From positions 186,001 through 250,000 of the forward strand of contig CABIZZ010000001.1 in the NCBI GenBank assembly GCA_902363395.1: a stretch of DNA of 64,000 bases. Reading direction: 5' to 3'. Each line of letters opens with the position of its first letter. Position 1 is the stretch's first letter. The position numbers and the translations under genes are program-made. This DNA comes from Streptococcaceae bacterium. GTDB lineage: Bacteria > Bacillota > Bacilli > Lactobacillales > Streptococcaceae. Shown here in pieces: positions 7,553 through 16,292 of the stretch. Below the pieces are notes generated by a model that was not told the origin of the DNA, made no database searches, and saw only the letters and a list, made by a program, of their open reading frames with translations.

Positions 7553-8050
7553 ATGTCCTATTTTGAGAATTTTTTAAAAGCCAATCAAGCCTATGTTGAA
7601 TTGCACGGAGACCTCCATCTTCCGATCAAACCGAAAACGCAAGTGGCCATTGTGACCTGTATGGACTCTCGTCTTCACGTGGCACCAGCACTGGGGCTTG
7701 CTCTGGGGGATGCCCATATTTTGCGGAATGCAGGAGGGCGCGTGACAGAGGACATGATTCGTTCCTTGGTCATTTCCCAGCAACAGATGGGGACTCGAGA
7801 AATCGTCGTCTTGCACCATACAGACTGTGGAGCGCAAACCTTTGAGAATGAAGGCTTCCGTCAGCATCTGAAGAAGGAACTGGGAGTTGATGTTGGAGAC
7901 CAAGACTTCCTACCCTTTCAAGATATCTACGAGAGCGTCCGTGAGGATGTCGCTCTCTTAAAAGCATCGCCACTGATTCCAGACGACGTCATTATCTCAG
8001 GAGCTGTCTATGATGTCGATACAGGCTTGATCACTGAGGTGACAGATTGA
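7553..8050 (+). CDS. Beta-carbonic anhydrase
   Basis: 165 residues. Interconverts CO2 and bicarbonate, supplying bicarbonate for carboxylations at low CO2. Zinc ligands of the beta class are present: Cys in CMDSRLH, with the Asp-Arg dyad, and His and Cys in LHHTDCG; RNAGGRVTEDMIRSL is also typical. It belongs to the short form with a compact C-terminus. The start at 7553 follows AAAGGAAG; the frame is open 14 codons upstream but lacks a ribosome site. In pneumococcus a carbonic anhydrase likewise lies downstream of radA, which supports synteny; here the AIM24 gene and repeat element intervene. Confidence 0.9.
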   Translation: MSYFENFLKANQAYVELHGDLHLPIKPKTQVAIVTCMDSRLHVAPALGLALGDAHILRNAGGRVTEDMIRSLVISQQQMGTREIVVLHHTDCGAQTFENEGFRQHLKKELGVDVGDQDFLPFQDIYESVREDVALLKASPLIPDDVIISGAVYDVDTGLITEVTD

Positions 8051-8062
8051 CTTAAACTTATA

Positions 8063-8089
8063 CCGTTAGCTTTTTGGCTAACGGTTTTT
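8063..8089 (+). terminator. Rho-independent terminator after carbonic anhydrase
   Basis: CCGTTAGC, 6-base loop, GCTAACGG, T5. Confidence 0.9.
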
Positions 8090-8229
8090 GTATGCAAAGA
8101 CAAAACTATGAAACTAGATCAGACGGAGTGAAAATCGAGGTACTAAATGAATGGATAGATTCCAAAAATATTAGTCCAAACTAGGTTTGAAGTATAAAAT
8201 TATGATAAAATATCAGTTGGAGGAATTTT

Positions 8230-10245
8230 ATGATGAAAAAAGTTATTAGCGATTTGTTTGTGAAAACGGATTATGCTATCATGTGCGGTATCAGTGCCTA
8301 TTTGACAATGCTATTGGTAGACTTGTTGAGCGCGACCTCACAAGATCTGTTTTTGACACTCGCCCCCTTGTCCATATTAAAAGTAGGAATCTTTTTTATT
8401 GTGGGAGGTGCCTTAATTTGTTTACATGACAAGTTGACAAACTCAGATATACGAAGTATCACCATCATTCTTTCTTGTGTGACTCTCCTCGTAGCTATTT
8501 ATAAGAGTATGTCCTTCTTTTTATCGCTGGGCTTGATTCTTTTGGCTCTGATTTTGTTTATAGGAGGGATGCTTAATAAAGAAAAGTCATCCTATTTGTA
8601 TTTATTGACTATCTTACTAGCCATACCGCGTTTACTAACCTTGGGAAGCTCGAATTTTCAAGATCAAGCACTTGGATTCCATGCTGTTGATCTTTCCAGT
8701 ACCAGATTTCTTTCAATCATCTGGCCGGTCGCTATTGCCTCCATTATCTCAGTTGCGTTTATAATTCTTTATTTCAAATTTCCAATCTTTAACTATTTAG
8801 AGAGACATAAAAAAATAGTTCGAATTATCGTGTTTTCGCTTGTTCTGGTCTACGTCCTTTATCTTTCTGTTGTAGTGGTTTACAAAGTGAAGACAAACGA
8901 GCTGTCATCGTTTGATATTGGGATTTTTTCTCAAATGTTTGAACGGATGAATCACGATTTGACTCCGATAACGACCTTAGAAAGAGATAGAGTACTCTCG
9001 CATTTCGCTGTCCATATTTCACCTATCTTTTATCTAATGTTGCCGTTCTATAAACTCTTCCCATATGTAGAGACTTTAGAAATTTTACAGCTAGTCGTAG
9101 TCTTTTCAGGGATTATCCCTTTGAGATTGATCCTTCGTAAATTGAAGTTTTCTGCTCTCACAAATACCTTGACCCTCCTATGGTTTGTGTTGTTGCCTGT
9201 GATGACAACGGCAGGGGGATTCCATCTACATGAAAATTGCTTTTTAGTCCCACTGGTCTTTTGGGTATTCTATTTCATTGTTTCGGAACAAAAATGGAAG
9301 ATCCTACTAGCTACCATCTTGCTATTGTTGGTAAAAGAAGATGCCTTCATCTATGTCCTGAGCATGGGCTTGTACTTCCTTTTCCAAAAACGATTTGATT
9401 TATCCAAACAGACAAAAAGATGGCTTCTCTTTACAGAGATTGTCTTGCCTATCGCTTATTTTGTTTTTGCCATGTACCTTCTGAGCGCCTATGGTGAGGG
9501 GGGAATGGTATCACGATTCGACGCATTCTTGCTCAATGGGGAAAGCGGGATGTTAATGGTGATTAAGAATCTATTCTTCCATCCAGGATATGTCATTAGT
9601 ACGCTACTGACTGCCAAAAGATTAGGGTATCTATTTCTAATGTTTGCTCCGGTAGGTTTCTTAGGCTTGCTCCAACGTCGTTGGTCGACTTATTTCCTCT
9701 TGATTCCACTGATAGTGATTAACCTATTGCCCAATTGGCCCTATCAGTATGATATTGGTTTTCAATATAGCTATGGAAGTGGTGCTTTGGTTTTCATCAT
9801 GGCGCTTCTAGCATTGGAGGATCTTAAGGAAAATAACGTCCTACAGGAAAAAATGACGGTAGCTATTGTGATCGTAGGACTTATTTTTTCTGGTAGCCTT
9901 CTGCACCACTTTACCCATAATTGGTCCTTTAATATCGGCTATTACCGTCAAAATAAAGACATGTTTGATGAAATCCAAAAGACTTTAGGAAGTTTGCCAA
10001 AGGATGCATCTGTCTTAGCTGAGGGAGCCTATACGCCATCTCTTAGAAGCCATAAAAACCTCTTTGATATTTTCTATCACAATGATAAGAAGGCGGATCC
10101 GACAATTGATTATATTGTGATTCCTCAATCTCAAAAGGATCAAAACGAAGAATACAATCAATTGTTGGCGAGTTATGAAGCTTTAGGATACCGAAAGAGT
10201 CAGTATTCGTCCGCTCATGTTTATATTTTAGAGAAGGCGAAGTAA
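8230..10245 (+). CDS. DUF2079 domain polytopic membrane protein
   Basis: 671 residues with about a dozen hydrophobic segments; the first 210 residues are a run of TM helices, then a signature FDIGIFSQMF, HFAVHISPIFYLMLPFY, typical of DUF2079. The central HLHENCF and VKEDAF resemble loops in GT-C-fold glycosyltransferases, and the C-terminal about 100 residues are soluble (SVLAEGAYTPSL). GT-C proteins use polyprenyl-phosphate sugars to modify extracellular polymers, so a role in envelope glycosylation is plausible but inferred. Start ATG at 8230 after TTGGAGGAA. It is a single-gene unit ahead of a Thr-rich adhesin and a CsbB/YfhO pair. Confidence 0.75.
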   Translation: MMKKVISDLFVKTDYAIMCGISAYLTMLLVDLLSATSQDLFLTLAPLSILKVGIFFIVGGALICLHDKLTNSDIRSITIILSCVTLLVAIYKSMSFFLSLGLILLALILFIGGMLNKEKSSYLYLLTILLAIPRLLTLGSSNFQDQALGFHAVDLSSTRFLSIIWPVAIASIISVAFIILYFKFPIFNYLERHKKIVRIIVFSLVLVYVLYLSVVVVYKVKTNELSSFDIGIFSQMFERMNHDLTPITTLERDRVLSHFAVHISPIFYLMLPFYKLFPYVETLEILQLVVVFSGIIPLRLILRKLKFSALTNTLTLLWFVLLPVMTTAGGFHLHENCFLVPLVFWVFYFIVSEQKWKILLATILLLLVKEDAFIYVLSMGLYFLFQKRFDLSKQTKRWLLFTEIVLPIAYFVFAMYLLSAYGEGGMVSRFDAFLLNGESGMLMVIKNLFFHPGYVISTLLTAKRLGYLFLMFAPVGFLGLLQRRWSTYFLLIPLIVINLLPNWPYQYDIGFQYSYGSGALVFIMALLALEDLKENNVLQEKMTVAIVIVGLIFSGSLLHHFTHNWSFNIGYYRQNKDMFDEIQKTLGSLPKDASVLAEGAYTPSLRSHKNLFDIFYHNDKKADPTIDYIVIPQSQKDQNEEYNQLLASYEALGYRKSQYSSAHVYILEKAK

Positions 10246-10326
10246 AAGAAGTGGTTCCCTTGTCTGTTTGATCAGCAGCAATAAACATATGCTGTGTGAT
10301 ATTTTTTCATAATGATCAATTATAGA

Positions 10327-10358
10327 GGCAGTAGTACATAGTAGCTACTGCCTTTTTA
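10327..10358 (+). terminator. Rho-independent terminator after the DUF2079 gene
   Basis: GGCAGTAG ... CTACTGCC followed by T5. Confidence 0.9.
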
Positions 10359-10578
10359 TATAGGTTGCTTCCTTTTATTCTCAAGCGATGATAACAACAT
10401 CTGAGAAACTAGGAAAAAATTGTAAAAATTTAATAAAAAGATGGACATCAAGATGATTTTCGTTGTGAATTGAAAGGCTGTCGATGGGCTTTATTTCAGT
10501 GTTTGAGAGGCTTTGAGTCTCCTTTAAAATCGGATTGACAAAAAACTGAACAATTAGTGAAAAATAATTAAAAAATCT

Positions 10579-10606
10579 TGCATTTATAAACAGATATGTT
10601 ACAATA
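10579..10606 (+). promoter_or_regulatory. Promoter of the Thr-rich adhesin gene (in gap 10246-10636)
   Basis: TTGCAT (10579-10584), 16-base spacer, TACAAT (10601-10606). A second possible -35, TTGACA, lies at about 10537. The remainder of the 391-base gap holds the terminator at 10327 and A/T-rich sequence; I see no gene or RNA in it. Confidence 0.6.
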
Positions 10607-10636
10607 ATAATCAAATAATTTATAAAGGAGCATAAT

Positions 10637-12028
10637 ATGCAGACCACAAAAGCACGCGTGAAGCGAGTTTTAGCATTTATGAGTCTTTTAGTTTTATCCT
10701 TGACAGTTTTTACGACAGTCTTTGCGACTGAAGTAACCAGTTATACGATAAAAACTGAAATTAAGGTTGACAACCAACCGTTAACTGCCGACACGAAGAT
10801 CACTACTGGTCAATCGATGGAGGCGACCAACGAGATTAGTTTCCCTGACTCACAGCAGATCAATGCAGGTGACACATTGGTTCTAGATCTACCAAAAGAA
10901 CTAGGCCTGGTGACCAAGCTAGAGTTTCCAATTGTACACGAAAATGGTGAAGTAATTGCGAATGCAGTGACAGATCCAAGTACGCAAAAGGTGACCATTA
11001 CCTTTACAGACTATTTCACTGAGAATTACAAAGATAAGGTAATGACCTTGAAGTACAACGTCCGTCCAAATGCAGCAAATCTGCCAAAGACGGGAACTTA
11101 CTACTTTACATTTGGTAGCACTGACTTCACATTGAACTACAACAAGGATGATGGTGAAGCTGGTGACTATGAAATGAAATATGGTTACCAAGATCCAGAA
11201 AATCCTAACCGGATTAAATGGCGCATTGTCTTGAATGCGGTTCAAGACAAGTTAAACAACATGGTCATCAAGGATGACTTCAGCGACAGCGGGCAAGTCT
11301 TAGTAGAAGGTTCTCTACGTGCTGTTCGTTATGCAACTCAGCCAGAGAAGATTCCAAATGAAGCGGCTCTTCTTAAGTTGGAACCGATTGATAACTTTAC
11401 CAAAAAAGCCGAGTTTACCAGAAATGCTGATGGCGATATTACAGGATTCACGATTAATTTTGGGGATAACTGGAACTGGGCTATGTACATTGAGTACACA
11501 ACAGAGTTGAAGTCACCACTTCCTGAAGGAAGTAAAGTGGCCAATGTCCTAGAATGGTCAGCTAGCAACTTTGACAAGTCTCGCTCAGTCAACGCCTTGA
11601 CACGTTTGGAAACTGCTTCAGGTAGCGGTAGTGGGGATCGAACAACCACTACAACGACAACTACCACAACAAGCACAACCACTACAACGACGACTGAGGA
11701 ACCTTCAACTACGTCAACGACGACAACTGTGGCACCAACGACCACGTCAACCACGACAACGGAGGAGCCTTCAACTACGTCAACGACAACAGAGGATTCA
11801 ACAACCACCTCAACCACAACGACAACTGAAGACTCAACCACTACAACAACTCCTGGTGGGCCAACCACTGGTGACACGACTGAGTCAACACCAGGTGGCG
11901 GTACGGGTGGAGGTCGTAAGAAACTTCTTCCAAGTACAGGTGAAGTCGTGGCAACTGGTCTTGTAATTTCAGGAGTCATTGTCCTCATCGGTGCGATCGT
12001 GTTAAAACGTAAAATTTCTAATAAATAA
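10637..12028 (+). CDS. LPXTG-anchored adhesin with Ig-like A region and Thr-rich stalk
   Basis: 463 residues. Signal peptide of about 31 residues (KRVLAFMSLLVLSLTVFTTVFA). Residues 32-335 are beta-rich and resemble the DEv-IgG A-region fold of collagen/fibrinogen-binding MSCRAMMs: SGQSMEATNEISFPDS-like strands, GDTLVLDLPKEL, ITFTDYFTENYKDKVMTLKY and YGYQDPENPNRIKWRIVLN, where N1/N2-type domains show IxWxIxxN. Residues about 336-425 are almost only Thr with Ser, Glu and Pro, a likely O-glycosylated or extended stalk. LPSTGEV, a TM helix and KRKISNK end the protein. Strong ribosome site AAAGGAG. Ligand unknown. Confidence 0.85.
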   Translation: MQTTKARVKRVLAFMSLLVLSLTVFTTVFATEVTSYTIKTEIKVDNQPLTADTKITTGQSMEATNEISFPDSQQINAGDTLVLDLPKELGLVTKLEFPIVHENGEVIANAVTDPSTQKVTITFTDYFTENYKDKVMTLKYNVRPNAANLPKTGTYYFTFGSTDFTLNYNKDDGEAGDYEMKYGYQDPENPNRIKWRIVLNAVQDKLNNMVIKDDFSDSGQVLVEGSLRAVRYATQPEKIPNEAALLKLEPIDNFTKKAEFTRNADGDITGFTINFGDNWNWAMYIEYTTELKSPLPEGSKVANVLEWSASNFDKSRSVNALTRLETASGSGSGDRTTTTTTTTTTSTTTTTTTEEPSTTSTTTTVAPTTTSTTTTEEPSTTSTTTEDSTTTSTTTTTEDSTTTTTPGGPTTGDTTESTPGGGTGGGRKKLLPSTGEVVATGLVISGVIVLIGAIVLKRKISNK

Positions 12029-12049
12029 ACAAAGAGTTTCCGTATGATG

Positions 12050-12075
12050 GAGAGAGCGAAAGCTCTCTCTTTTTT
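12050..12075 (+). terminator. Rho-independent terminator after the Thr-rich adhesin gene
   Basis: GAGAGAGC, GAAA loop, GCTCTCTC, T6. Confidence 0.95.
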
Positions 12076-12101
12076 GGGAGATATCTAGATGGAGAAAAGG
12101 G

Positions 12102-13061
12102 ATGAAATTATCAATACTCATTACACTACTCAATGAGGAATTAGTACTAGCTCAGACGCATGCATCTATTTCGGCCCAGCTGGAAGACATGCTTGGGAAA
12201 GATCTTTCGGATTATGAAATCCTTTATATTGATGATGGGAGCAATGACAGGACCTTTGAGCTGATCGAAGGGATTGCAAGAGATAATGATCGGGTCAAAT
12301 ATATTCGCTTTAGTCGAAACTTCGGCCGGGAGAGCGGTATCTTGGCTGGTTTTAAGTATGCGACGGGAGATGCGGTCATGGTCATGGATGGTGATTTGCA
12401 ACATCCGCCCTATCTCATCCCTCTCTTTCTTGAAGCTTACAAGGAAGGCTACGACATCGTCAGTGGCCAGCGGACTCGTGACGGTGAGTCCTTTGTGGGT
12501 AGCACCTTTGCTCGTCTCTTTTACTTCCTATCCAACCGATCAATGGATGTCCATTTGACGGATGGGAAATCCGAGCTCAGACTTCTTAGTCGCAAGGCTA
12601 TCAACGCCTTTATCTCCATGCCGGAGTACAACCGATTTAATAAAGGTCTGTACGAATGGATTGGCTTCAAGGAGAAAGTCATCCCCTACAAAAATGAACT
12701 TCGCAAGGCTGGAAAGAGTAAGTTTGGCTTCAAGAAATCCATGAACTATGCCATTCAAGGGATTATTTCCTTTAACGACCGCCCTCTTCGCGTTTGTATC
12801 CAGTTTGGCTTTATCTGTCTGGGCTTGGCTATTCTTTACTTGGCTTTTGAGTTGATGAAGTATATCTTTGCTCCGGGGGATTATGTGAGTGGGTATTTCA
12901 CCACCATTGCGGCCATCATCCTCTTTAGTGGGGTGCAGCTAATCTTTATCGGAATTCTTGGAGAATATATCGGGAAGATTTATTACGAAGTGAAACATCG
13001 CCCTCATTTCATTATTGAAGACACCAATATTGAGAAGGCGAAAGAAGATAGTATCGGATAA
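12102..13061 (+). CDS. CsbB/GtrB-like family 2 glycosyltransferase (polyprenyl-phosphate sugar synthase)
   Basis: 319 residues. N-terminal GT-A domain with LLNEE, IDDGSNDRT, FGRESGILAG and the metal-binding DGDLQHPP, then two C-terminal TM helices (about 225-255 and 267-295). This is the DPM1/GtrB/CsbB architecture, which moves a sugar from a nucleotide donor to undecaprenyl phosphate on the cytosolic face. The next gene encodes a YfhO protein; in Bacillus and Staphylococcus CsbB with YfhO adds GlcNAc to lipoteichoic acid. Hence an envelope-polymer decoration role is likely; the sugar and acceptor here are inferred. Ribosome site GGAGAAAAGG; 20 bases separate it from yfhO. Confidence 0.85.
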   Translation: MKLSILITLLNEELVLAQTHASISAQLEDMLGKDLSDYEILYIDDGSNDRTFELIEGIARDNDRVKYIRFSRNFGRESGILAGFKYATGDAVMVMDGDLQHPPYLIPLFLEAYKEGYDIVSGQRTRDGESFVGSTFARLFYFLSNRSMDVHLTDGKSELRLLSRKAINAFISMPEYNRFNKGLYEWIGFKEKVIPYKNELRKAGKSKFGFKKSMNYAIQGIISFNDRPLRVCIQFGFICLGLAILYLAFELMKYIFAPGDYVSGYFTTIAAIILFSGVQLIFIGILGEYIGKIYYEVKHRPHFIIEDTNIEKAKEDSIG

Positions 13062-13081
13062 GGAAGATAGGAGATAGAAGA

Positions 13082-16006
13082 ATGTTTGTCTGGACCAAGC
13101 CTTGGCAAGAACTTTGGAAGAGAAAACCGAAGGGCTTGCTGTATGCTTTTAGCGCCATGCTCCCAATGGCCATCATGCTGGTCGTTTGGGCTTTTATGGG
13201 GACTTTTCCATTTGGAGACAAAAGCTTGATGGCTGTTGACTTTGGTCAACAATACATCAGCTTCTTTGGCTTGTTAAAACATGCCGTGCTCTCCGGAGAT
13301 TTATCTAGTTTGAGCTATTCCTTTACCAAGTCTCTGGGGGGAGATATGATAGGGGTGCTCGGCTACTATTTGATGAGTCCTTTTAATATCATCTATATTT
13401 TAACGCCCCTCAAGTACTTTGGTTTTGCGGTCTTCTTGACCATTTGGCTTCGTTACGGAGCTATTGGGATGGCCTTTGCCTTCCTCTTGATCAAGCGGTA
13501 TAAGGGCTTGGAGAATAGGAAATGGCTGGTGACCCTCTTTGCGACGGCTTATGCCTTGTCTGGGATGCTGGTGTCGTATCAGATGAATGTCATTTTCTAT
13601 GATGCCATGATCATGCTTCCCATCGTCATCGTCTACCTAGAAGAATTGTTGGATGGAGGTGCTCCTTATCGCTATGCCTTTGCCTTAGGCTTGACGGTCT
13701 TGCTCCAATTCTATATGGGCTATATGATCTCCATTTTCATCGCCTTGTATGCTTGTTATTATGTATCGCCAAGGTTGATGGTCAAAGGAGATTGGAAGAA
13801 GAAAATTAGAAATGCCAGTCTTCCCCTCTTGCAGGCAGTGATCTATTCGATTATCGGTATTGCGCTAGCTTCTGTCATCCTATTGCCGGTCTTCTTCAAC
13901 CTCATTGAAAGTAAGGGCCAGGTCGGAGGCGGGATGACCTTCTCATTGGCCTTTCAAATTAACCCCTTGGATATGTTTGCTAAGCTAGTTGTGGGTGGCT
14001 TTGATAACACCTCAGGCTGGTCTGCAGGGCCAAATCTTCCCAATATCTATATTGGAGCCTTGGGGCTACTAGGCTTTGTCTCCTATTTCTTGTCGAAAAA
14101 AGTTGTCAGAGTTAAGAAGTGGGCTGCTGGTCTGGTCACCCTTGTCTTCTTTATTTCCTTTGTCAATGAATTTGTCAGCAAGATTTGGCATATGGGGCAA
14201 AACCCAGCTGGTTTCTTTTTCCGCTTCTCTTGGCTATTCTCTTTCTTTATGCTCATTCTAGCCTATCAAGCGATGAAAGAAAAAATTGTGCTTTCACGTA
14301 TCGCCAACCTAGTGATTGGTCTGGTGTTAGCGTTGGCAGTTGTCTATGTCTATTCGCAGAACTATAGCTTCATTGCCAAGCTTCAACCGTCTGGTGTATC
14401 CCGTTACATCACCCGCTTTACCGCCCTTCATTTGTTGGCCCTTCTGGTTGTTGCCTCCTATGGCTTTTATAGCTATTGGGACAAGTCCAAGAAGAGCCAG
14501 AAAGAAAAGCTTACTCGGATTGGCTGGACGGCCGGTTTCCTTGTCCTTGCCCTCATCCTTTTAAAAGCAGGCTATTTGTTGTCTCAAGTTGGGATCACCG
14601 TTTTGATGTACTTGCTTGTCCTTCTGGTCTTGAACCAAAAATGGTCTCGCTTGTCCGTCGTGATCTTATCAGCCTTGACCTTCTTTGAGCTGGGCTACAA
14701 TGCCTATCTTTCTCAGGTGACCTTAGGCTATGACAGTGTCCATAAGTTTGCAGATGCTGCTGTATCGGTCAAGCGTGTGACGGACAAAGTCCAGGCTGAT
14801 GCAGATGAGAAATTTTACCGGATTGCGACCGACTTTGCCTATTCTCGAACAGTTCCATCCTTGGTATCTTATCCGGGCTTAAGCACCTTCAGCTCGAGCT
14901 TAGAACGGTCGACCATGGACCACTTTGCCTACATGGGGGATCTGGGGGTCAATGCAGCCACAGAGTATACCAATGGGACGCCTTTGACGGATGCTTTGTA
15001 CGGTGTTCGCTATTACATGCATGCCAAGGAGTTCGATCCGAAAGAGATGGAAGCTCATCCAGAAAAGATGTATTTCTATCGCTTTACCAACCGCTTTGAC
15101 ATGGGGCGTTACTACACAGAGAAGGTCTACGAAGACAACCGCTTTGTCGTCTATAAAAACCCTCATTCCTTCCCTTTGGCCTATGGGACTAATTCCCTCG
15201 TGAAGAACATTCAGTTTGGGGCCAATAATGCTTTTGCCAACCAAAACATTATCCTCAACTCGATGGAAGGCTATCAAAAGAATACGGGCGATTATGTAGA
15301 GTATTTCAAACCCTTGGCCTTTACTGGGATTGAAACAGAGAATTTGATAGAAGAAAAGGTCAACAAGGAGACAGGAGAGGCCATCTATCGACGGGCAGAT
15401 TCTTCTAAGGAAGGTATTATCCGCTATAAGGTCATTCCACGTTCCAACAATACCTATTACTTCTTTGTGCCAGCGTCTTTGATTCCTAAGCAAGATTACT
15501 CAGTCCTGGTCAACAACAAATGGTTGCCAAACACCAAGACCTTTACTCAAAGACAAATCTGGCAATTGACGGACATGACCGAAAATCAAGAGTCGGTGAT
15601 TGAGTTCCGCTTTAGAACAGATACCATCGACATGAGCCAGGCGGGTGTCTATCGAGCCGAGCTGGATCAGATCCAAGAAGTACTTGAGAAGCGCAAGGAA
15701 CAAGGTCTGAAGGTGACCAAGTTCAGCAATACTCATATCGAGGGGGATGTCACCATTACAGATGATAGTAATGTTATGATGACCTCCATCCCATACAGTG
15801 CCGGCTGGCAGGTAAAAGTGGATGGTCAAGCTGTCACGACCGAAAGAGCCTGGAATAGCTTCCTATCTTTCCCAATCACCAAAGGGAAACATCAGGTCGA
15901 GTTTGTCTTCAAAACCAGAGGAAGTTTTATCGGTGCCCTACTGTCTATTGTCGCAGTTGTGAGTCTCGTCGTTATTAGAAAAAGATGGAAAGAGGAGCAT
16001 TCTTAA
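13082..16006 (+). CDS. yfhO: YfhO family membrane glycosyltransferase
   Basis: 974 residues, about 13-14 TM helices in the first 560, a large extracytoplasmic region (about 570-940) and a last TM helix before KRWKEEHS. VDFGQQYISFFG near the N-terminus, SYSFTKSLGGDMIG, YQMNVIFYDAMIMLP and the C-terminal SIPYSAGWQVKVDGQ, with WNSFLSFPITKGKHQVEF, are family signatures. YfhO proteins take a sugar from the undecaprenyl-phosphate carrier made by CsbB and transfer it outside the membrane to lipoteichoic acid or a related polymer. Translation probably coupled to the upstream gene (ribosome site GGAGATAGA). The acceptor polymer is not shown by the sequence. Confidence 0.9.
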   Translation: MFVWTKPWQELWKRKPKGLLYAFSAMLPMAIMLVVWAFMGTFPFGDKSLMAVDFGQQYISFFGLLKHAVLSGDLSSLSYSFTKSLGGDMIGVLGYYLMSPFNIIYILTPLKYFGFAVFLTIWLRYGAIGMAFAFLLIKRYKGLENRKWLVTLFATAYALSGMLVSYQMNVIFYDAMIMLPIVIVYLEELLDGGAPYRYAFALGLTVLLQFYMGYMISIFIALYACYYVSPRLMVKGDWKKKIRNASLPLLQAVIYSIIGIALASVILLPVFFNLIESKGQVGGGMTFSLAFQINPLDMFAKLVVGGFDNTSGWSAGPNLPNIYIGALGLLGFVSYFLSKKVVRVKKWAAGLVTLVFFISFVNEFVSKIWHMGQNPAGFFFRFSWLFSFFMLILAYQAMKEKIVLSRIANLVIGLVLALAVVYVYSQNYSFIAKLQPSGVSRYITRFTALHLLALLVVASYGFYSYWDKSKKSQKEKLTRIGWTAGFLVLALILLKAGYLLSQVGITVLMYLLVLLVLNQKWSRLSVVILSALTFFELGYNAYLSQVTLGYDSVHKFADAAVSVKRVTDKVQADADEKFYRIATDFAYSRTVPSLVSYPGLSTFSSSLERSTMDHFAYMGDLGVNAATEYTNGTPLTDALYGVRYYMHAKEFDPKEMEAHPEKMYFYRFTNRFDMGRYYTEKVYEDNRFVVYKNPHSFPLAYGTNSLVKNIQFGANNAFANQNIILNSMEGYQKNTGDYVEYFKPLAFTGIETENLIEEKVNKETGEAIYRRADSSKEGIIRYKVIPRSNNTYYFFVPASLIPKQDYSVLVNNKWLPNTKTFTQRQIWQLTDMTENQESVIEFRFRTDTIDMSQAGVYRAELDQIQEVLEKRKEQGLKVTKFSNTHIEGDVTITDDSNVMMTSIPYSAGWQVKVDGQAVTTERAWNSFLSFPITKGKHQVEFVFKTRGSFIGALLSIVAVVSLVVIRKRWKEEHS

Positions 16007-16033
16007 GCTTCCCCAGTGAGTAAATGATTTGTT

Positions 16034-16065
16034 AAAAAAGTTGAGACTTCAGTCTCAACTTTTTT
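16034..16065 (+). terminator. Rho-independent terminator after yfhO
   Basis: AAAAAAGTTGAGACT / AGTCTCAACTTTTTT with a 2-base centre; also works on the other strand. Confidence 0.95.
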
Positions 16066-16216
16066 CTATATTATTAAGAACAAAAAGTGTCAAAAAACGT
16101 ATGATAAAAAAATGGACTAAATGGGAAAAAAAGTAAAAAAATGTTAAAAAATAGAGGGAATCCTCGTCTGAATATTCAGAAAGTTTGAGGATAAGTAACA
16201 ACTCTGATATATTTAG

Positions 16217-16245
16217 TTGACGGTGGTCAACAAGTCTGGTAATAT
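16217..16245 (+). promoter_or_regulatory. Promoter of the giant YSIRK adhesin gene
   Basis: TTGACG (16217-16222), 17-base spacer, TAATAT (16240-16245), 47 bases before the start codon; the ribosome site AAAGGAGAT follows. The rest of 16066-16292 is A/T-rich with no other signal seen. Confidence 0.75.
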
Positions 16246-16292
16246 TTGTTATGTATCAAAGAATATAAATATGAAAAAGGAGATACAAATAA

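Noticed and set aside
11338-11988. Valine-rich minus-strand ORF of 216 codons
   Set aside because: It is the reverse reading of the Thr-rich stalk (ACN codons give Val codons on the other strand); no ribosome site or promoter.
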